Under the pieces are notes generated by a model. The model saw only the letters and a list, made by a program, of their open reading frames with translations. It was not told where the DNA came from and did not search any database. A stretch of DNA of 27,501 nt. Origin: an uncultured Kineothrix sp. Its GTDB lineage: Bacteria > Bacillota > Clostridia > Lachnospirales > Lachnospiraceae. The stretch is from assembly GCA_910587275.1 (NCBI GenBank), contig CAJUMD010000027.1, positions 6,705 through 34,205 of the forward strand, given 5' to 3'. Position 1 is the first letter of the stretch. Every line of letters begins with the position of its first letter. Positions 22,974-27,501 of this stretch are shown in pieces. Position numbers and translations under genes: made by a program.

Positions 22974-24914
22974 TCACCCCTCCTGCTCCCGGTAGGTGAA
23001 GCCGTCAAATTCCGCGTAAAGTTCCCGCTCTCCCGCATAGGCATACATCCCCACCATGGCGCCGGTAAAGCGTTTCCCCATACGGATTCCCTCGTCGCAC
23101 AGGTAATAGACGTTTTCGAGCCGTGCCGCCTGCGTTTCCTCCCCTGGCAGACCGAACGAAAATTCCCTTTGCAGGTAATCCGTATCCACCCGCAGGGTTA
23201 ACGTCTGCCCTGTCAGCCGCTCCCCCGGTTCCTTACATGCCAGTTTCCCATGACAGATATCTTCCGTTCCGATATGTTCTTTTACCTGAAGGAAATACCC
23301 GCCCCCGTCCCTGCCGAGGAAAAAGCAGACCCATGTATTTTCATCGTAATAACAGGTAAGCCCCGCTTCCTGTCCCGGCGTAAGTTCCGGGATGCGCAGG
23401 AACGCCTGTGCCGTGAAGCAAAACGAAGTCTGCCGGCGTAAGAGAATGTTCCTGGCCTCCACCCGCGCCAACGGGTACCGGCTCCCCTTCACCCGGAACG
23501 AGCCGTCCGCACCGAACCGCACCCCGTCCGGCTCCGGTGCGCGGGGTGTCACCCAATCCATGGCGGAAATGCCGTTCCCCGGTTCCGTTCTTCCGCCTTC
23601 TTTCCTTTTTCCGGTCCTCCCTGCCCGTTCCCACAGGGGAAGATCCGGCTTCTTCTGCAACACGCTGGGACCCTTTAACCCGTTTACCACCGGCCAGCCG
23701 TCCGCCGTCCACGTCACGGGATCAAGCGCCGTTTCCCGTCCGAGCATACTGTAACCGTCCCCAATCATCCTGCCGCAGAGATATACCATATACCATTCCC
23801 CATTTTGGGTACATACCGGTTTCCCATGCCCGCAGCGCTGGATACCCGCCTTTTCGTCCGTCTGCCGCATAATCGGGTTATAAGGACACGGCTCGTAATT
23901 CCCCATCAGTTCCCTGCTGCGTGCCACGCTGATCCGGTGTCCGGGTCCCGTACCGCCTTCCGCGAGAAAGAGGTAGTAATATCCGTCCTTTTTCAAAAGA
24001 TGCGGTCCCTCCGGCGCACGTTTCTGGTGCCCGTAGTACAAAAGCCGCGCTTCCGATATCTGTTTCTTACAGTCGGCGCTTAACTCAAAAATCCTCGCCC
24101 CCCGGTTTAACAGCATATAGTGCCTGCCGTCCTCATGAAAAATCGAAGGATCAATGCCGTCCTCGTCAATGATGGCGGGTTCGCTGTATGGTCCTTCCGG
24201 TTTATCGGAAGAAACCACAATCTGCTTCCGGTAAACCGTACCCGTATCATTCAGGCGGTAAGTCGCCGTAATATAAAACGTCCCGTTGTCATAAGAAATA
24301 TCCGGCGCCCAATACCCCCTTCCCCCTTCCAGTTCTTCCAACCGCGCCCATTCCGGGTCGGTAATGGCATGACCGATAATTTCCCAATGCACCAAATCCC
24401 TGGAATGGGACACCGGAATACAGGGGAAAAAGATAAAAGAGGAATTCACCATGTAATAGTCCTCCCCAATCCTCACGATGGAAGGGTCGGGAAACATTCC
24501 CGTGCGGATGGGATTATGATACATGTCCTCATAGGCAGCCCCTGCCTGCTCCCCAAAGTAAGCAAGAAGCTCCTGATGCCCGTTTTCCCATGCAATCTGG
24601 TAAGGCGTCACCAGATTCTTATCCCCGGCGGTAATATCCATACCCACCTTTTCCACCAGATAACGGTTTAGGTCCACGTTTCCGGACATCGCCCCGTAAT
24701 GAAGGATCGTCCGGTTCTCCCCGTCCACCGTATTCATGCTCGCCCGCGAATATTCCACAATATACCTGACCAGCTCCAGGTTCCCCGTTTTCGCCGCATA
24801 CAGGCATAACGGAACACCCTCCGGCGTCTTTTCATCAATGACCGGCGGGTCTTCCACCAAAATCCTTTGGACTTCCGCCAAATTCCCCTGCTCCATCGCT
24901 TCCTGCAGCTTCAT
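22974..24914 (-). CDS. Ankyrin repeat-GH43 glycosidase fusion
   Basis: Residues ~1-122 form about four ankyrin repeats (for example EGVPLCLYAAKTGNLELVRYIVE and NRTILHYGAMSGNVDLNRYLVE). A five-bladed GH43 catalytic domain follows from about 133, with the usual carboxylates Asp143 (FPDPS), Asp255 (GIDPS) and Glu302 (APEGP). A C-terminal beta-sandwich module (about 470-646) resembles the concanavalin-like domain of GH43 beta-xylosidases. Substrates would be arabinose or xylose side chains of imported pectin fragments, by family inference. There is no signal peptide. AAAGGAGGG precedes the ATG. The ankyrin part may bind a protein partner or substrate; the fusion is continuous in frame with no sign of an assembly error. 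Confidence 0.9.
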   Translation of the reverse strand: MKLQEAMEQGNLAEVQRILVEDPPVIDEKTPEGVPLCLYAAKTGNLELVRYIVEYSRASMNTVDGENRTILHYGAMSGNVDLNRYLVEKVGMDITAGDKNLVTPYQIAWENGHQELLAYFGEQAGAAYEDMYHNPIRTGMFPDPSIVRIGEDYYMVNSSFIFFPCIPVSHSRDLVHWEIIGHAITDPEWARLEELEGGRGYWAPDISYDNGTFYITATYRLNDTGTVYRKQIVVSSDKPEGPYSEPAIIDEDGIDPSIFHEDGRHYMLLNRGARIFELSADCKKQISEARLLYYGHQKRAPEGPHLLKKDGYYYLFLAEGGTGPGHRISVARSRELMGNYEPCPYNPIMRQTDEKAGIQRCGHGKPVCTQNGEWYMVYLCGRMIGDGYSMLGRETALDPVTWTADGWPVVNGLKGPSVLQKKPDLPLWERAGRTGKRKEGGRTEPGNGISAMDWVTPRAPEPDGVRFGADGSFRVKGSRYPLARVEARNILLRRQTSFCFTAQAFLRIPELTPGQEAGLTCYYDENTWVCFFLGRDGGGYFLQVKEHIGTEDICHGKLACKEPGERLTGQTLTLRVDTDYLQREFSFGLPGEETQAARLENVYYLCDEGIRMGKRFTGAMVGMYAYAGERELYAEFDGFTYREQEG

Positions 24915-24950
24915 GCCTGAATCCCTCCTTTTGAAAAATGGCTCAGGACA

Positions 24951-25637
24951 TCAATCCCAAGCCACTAATAAATCGCCGTACCTGCCGCCTAATTCCTTAA
25001 GGCCCCTTGCGATACAGCCGCCGTATACCACCGCACCCTGGTATTTTAAGTGCGTATTGTCTGCAAGCCCTTCCATATGGTATGGATAGACGCCTTCCGG
25101 CAGGTGCATATACCATTCTTTCGTCTTCTCCGCACCCGCTTTTTCCATTTCCGCGCGGCTCATGCTATATAGGTCGATCAAAGGTACATCCAGTTTTTCC
25201 GCCGTCTGTTTCATGGCTTCCACATAAGCGCCGTGCTCTCCCGCACCCAAACGGTGTTCGTCCACGAAGCATCTTCTTTCCAGGGGCGTAATCAGCACCG
25301 GCCATGCTTTTTTATCCCTTGCCGCCTGGACGAATTTCCCCAAATTCGCCATATACCCGCCGAAAGGCTCCGTATACCTATCCGGGTCCGCTTCCTTTTC
25401 GTCATTATGCCCGAATTGGATAAACAGAAAATCCCCTTCCCCTATGCGGTTGTAAATCACCGATAACCTGGATTCATCAATAAAGCTCTTGGTACTCCTG
25501 CCGTTTTTTGCATGATTCCTGACTTCCACCTCCGGCTTCAGGAACAGGTGAAATACCTGCCCGATGCCGGTCTGTGGAAATGTCCGGATATCATTGTATT
25601 GTACGGTAGAGTCAGCAGCCCAGTAAATTGTCGCCAT
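24951..25637 (-). CDS. SGNH-type rhamnogalacturonan acetylesterase (CE12, YesT/RhgT-like)
   Basis: This 228-aa SGNH hydrolase should remove acetyl groups from rhamnogalacturonan oligosaccharides. The family blocks are all visible: the nucleophile Ser10 in WAADST, the Gly in KNGRST, Asn78 in FGHNDE, and the Asp193/His196 pair in DNTHLKYQGA. Length matches cytoplasmic CE12 enzymes, and there is no signal peptide. AGGAG lies 6 nt before the ATG. It follows the permease genes after a 91-bp gap and precedes the GH43 fusion by 36 bp. Confidence 0.92.
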   Translation of the reverse strand: MATIYWAADSTVQYNDIRTFPQTGIGQVFHLFLKPEVEVRNHAKNGRSTKSFIDESRLSVIYNRIGEGDFLFIQFGHNDEKEADPDRYTEPFGGYMANLGKFVQAARDKKAWPVLITPLERRCFVDEHRLGAGEHGAYVEAMKQTAEKLDVPLIDLYSMSRAEMEKAGAEKTKEWYMHLPEGVYPYHMEGLADNTHLKYQGAVVYGGCIARGLKELGGRYGDLLVAWD

Positions 25638-25728
25638 GTCCTTCTCCTATTCCTGTTTCCATGATACATAACTGCCCGGATACTTTTCCCGCTGCCATGC
25701 CATATTCCTGCCCGTATGGGCGCAAACC

Positions 25729-26571
25729 TTACTCTTTTACCGCACCGATATTCACGCCCTTTACGAAATATTTCTGCAGGAACGGATACAATACCATGAA
25801 CGGCAGGATTGCCGCGATAATACCCGCATTGTACAGCGTAGTCTGTGATACCTTATAACCCGTAATCGGCGTATCGCCGTCCATAATCATGTTCCTTAAT
25901 TTGTACTGGAAGTTTACCTGGTCAGGATCCGTAATGTAAATCTTTACCGTCGAATAATCGTTCCATACCGTTACGGCAAACATCAGACCGATGGAAGCCA
26001 GCGCTGCCTTGGACAAAGGAAGCACGATTTTGAAGAAAATACCCATCGGCGTACATCCGTCGATTTTCGCCGCTTCATAAAGACTTCCGGGGATTCCTTC
26101 AAAGAAGTTCTTCATCAGCACGAAGTTATACACGTTTACGCCGTGTTTAAACACCAAAATCCACATATTGTTTACCAAGTGTAATTTCTTCATAACCAAA
26201 TATTCAGGAATCATACCGCCGGAGAAAATCATCGTAAACAACAGTACGAAAGCGAAGAAACCGCGTCCCGGCAGCGTCTCCTGTGCCAAAACGTAACCTG
26301 CCAGCGTGGAAAGCACCAAACCGAGCAGCGTACCAAGCAAGGTCGTCACCACGGAATTTACAAACGGCTGGTACAACTGCTTTGTTTCGATAATCGTCCG
26401 GTAACCGTCAAACGTGAATTTATTTGGCCAAAGCTGGAACTGGTATACGCCTACCGCATTTAAGGAGTCTACCAACACTTTCCAAATAGGAACAAGGACA
26501 ATCAGCCCAATCAGGATAAATACAATATAGTTGACCAAATCAAATTTCTTAATTTTCTTTTTTGGCTTCAT
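25729..26571 (-). CDS. Carbohydrate ABC transporter permease (YtcP/LplC-like, MalG type)
   Basis: This 280-aa inner-membrane subunit has six predicted helices and the permease EAA loop YEAAKIDGCTPMGIFFKIVLP, which contacts the ATPase. Together with the adjacent permease it forms the channel of an oligosaccharide importer; the context points to rhamnogalacturonan fragments. No solute-binding or ATPase gene for it is visible here. The binding protein is expected upstream beyond the right edge, and the ATPase is often a shared one encoded elsewhere. GGGAGG precedes the ATG, which lies 12 nt after the other permease's stop. Confidence 0.95.
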   Translation of the reverse strand: MKPKKKIKKFDLVNYIVFILIGLIVLVPIWKVLVDSLNAVGVYQFQLWPNKFTFDGYRTIIETKQLYQPFVNSVVTTLLGTLLGLVLSTLAGYVLAQETLPGRGFFAFVLLFTMIFSGGMIPEYLVMKKLHLVNNMWILVFKHGVNVYNFVLMKNFFEGIPGSLYEAAKIDGCTPMGIFFKIVLPLSKAALASIGLMFAVTVWNDYSTVKIYITDPDQVNFQYKLRNMIMDGDTPITGYKVSQTTLYNAGIIAAILPFMVLYPFLQKYFVKGVNIGAVKE

Positions 26572-26583
26572 CTTCCTACCTCC

Positions 26584-27501
26584 CTACACAATGCCGCGTC
26601 CACGAGTCTTCTTACTCAACCAGTTACAGATTAGCACCAATGCGCCTCCGACCAATGCCTTAAACAAACCGACCGCCGTGGAATAACCATAGTTCGGCAG
26701 TGCAATGGCAAATGTCTGACGGTAAATATACGTGGAAATAACATCGGATACATCGTATACCGCATTGTTGTAAAGGACGAATACCGATTCAAACATATTC
26801 ATAACCTTTGCCAAATTCAGGATTAATACCGTAATGATCGTATTGCTCAATGCCGGAAGCGTGACGAAACGGATTTTCTGCATACGGGTTGCACCGTCGA
26901 TATCCGCCGCTTCATACAATTCCGGATTAATGCCGGACAATGTCGCAAGGAAAATAATGGTTCCCCAACCGGTTTCCTTCCAAATATTAATTACATAGAA
27001 AATCGGTCTCCACCACTTGGAATCCGCCAGGAAATAAATTCCGGACTGTTCCTGTGCAATAAAGCCCAAATCCTTTAACCAGCCGTTAATCATACCCGTA
27101 CTGGAAGGGGAAAGCAGCAAACTGAAAATGGATGCCACAACCGCCCAGGACATGAAGTGGGGCAGGTAAATCACGGTCTGTAACGTTTTCTTTGCAAAAA
27201 GGTTCCCCATTTCATTGAGGAAAATTGATACGACTACCGCCGTAAAGGTGGTAATAATCAGTTTCATGATACTTAATTCCAATGTATTCTTAAATGCGGT
27301 CCAAAACGCCGCCGTGGAAAACATCTTCGTAAAATGTTCCAGTCCTACCCAGCTCGGCTGTCCCACCGGTTTATAGTCATAAAACGCATACCGGATACCC
27401 AGCATTGGCCAGTAATTCATTATAAGAACAAAGATAAATACCGGCAGAAAGAGGCTGTAAATTTTTCTGTGTCTATGGAGGAAAAATCCTTCCGGTAAAA
27501 T
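26584..27501 (-). CDS. Carbohydrate ABC transporter permease (YteP/LplB-like), 5' end cut by window
   Basis: This is the first permease of the pair. The frame stays open to the right edge, 27 codons beyond the internal ATG at 27420. Those codons read LHRHRKIYSLFLPVFIFVLI, the usual first membrane helix of this family, so 27420 is not the true start. The EAA loop is LYEAADIDGATRMQKIRFVTLP. The Tyr-rich YAFYDYKPVG and WVGLEHF segments are typical of LplB-like subunits. It is cotranscribed with the YtcP-like permease and imports oligosaccharides for the downstream pectin enzymes. Confidence 0.95.
   Translation of the reverse strand: MLPEGFFLHRHRKIYSLFLPVFIFVLIMNYWPMLGIRYAFYDYKPVGQPSWVGLEHFTKMFSTAAFWTAFKNTLELSIMKLIITTFTAVVVSIFLNEMGNLFAKKTLQTVIYLPHFMSWAVVASIFSLLLSPSSTGMINGWLKDLGFIAQEQSGIYFLADSKWWRPIFYVINIWKETGWGTIIFLATLSGINPELYEAADIDGATRMQKIRFVTLPALSNTIITVLILNLAKVMNMFESVFVLYNNAVYDVSDVISTYIYRQTFAIALPNYGYSTAVGLFKALVGGALVLICNWLSKKTRGRGIV

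Noticed and set aside
1..27501. CRISPR arrays, insertion sequences, tRNA or rRNA genes
   Set aside because: Scanned by eye on both strands; no regularly spaced repeats, transposase motifs or cloverleaf/rRNA signatures were recognised.

Overview
The window looks like chromosome from a Lachnospiraceae-type member of the Clostridia. The grounds are strong AGGAGG-type ribosome binding sites, tightly packed genes, Gram-positive-type two-component and agr modules, YteP/YtcP-type sugar permeases, and middling to high G+C outside one AT-rich stretch. No rRNA, tRNA, insertion sequence or CRISPR array was seen. Both ends cut genes: a solute-binding lipoprotein at the left (3' part missing) and a sugar ABC permease at the right (N-terminus missing).

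Layout. (1) 1-4079: a solute-binding lipoprotein with an N-terminal Asp-box/propeller-like region (minus strand) is divergent from an OmpR-type regulator and its kinase (plus strand). Four copies of TTTAGAG lie between them, as two tandem pairs pointing in opposite directions, each with 11-bp spacing; this is a likely shared operator. (2) 4048-6836: a ZIP metal transporter, an unrecognised membrane protein and a class I amidotransferase-like peptidase C26. (3) 13775-6806 (minus strand): a probable operon encoding a 127-aa unknown protein, a tandem-HD (HD-GYP-like) protein, TrkA, TrkH, a nucleoid-associated NA37 protein and a Mbeg1-like (DUF2974) alpha/beta hydrolase. (4) 13934-15256: a sodium:alanine-type symporter (plus strand). 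(5) 15440-18543: an AT-rich agr quorum-sensing island. agrB and a 41-codon agrD lie on the plus strand and converge on a LytTR regulator and AgrC-like kinase on the minus strand. (6) 27501-18803 (minus strand): a pectin/rhamnogalacturonan cluster with two sugar permeases, a CE12-type esterase, an ankyrin-GH43 fusion, a MATE transporter, GH105 and GH28, closed by a 17-bp-stem hairpin.

The most interesting part is the agr island. The agrD gene is short and easily missed. Its product aligns with the staphylococcal processing site, but Ser takes the place of the ring-forming Cys, which predicts a lactone rather than thiolactone autoinducer with ring S-M-V-L-F. The convergent agrD and agrC genes end in one 11-bp inverted repeat that encodes Tyr-Glu-stop on both strands.

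The pectin genes form a coherent cytoplasmic route. Oligosaccharides enter through the ABC permeases, are deacetylated by the CE12 esterase, and are trimmed by GH43, GH105 and GH28. None of these enzymes has a visible signal peptide, so polymer cleavage outside the cell must depend on genes elsewhere. The ankyrin-GH43 fusion is the unusual enzyme of the set.
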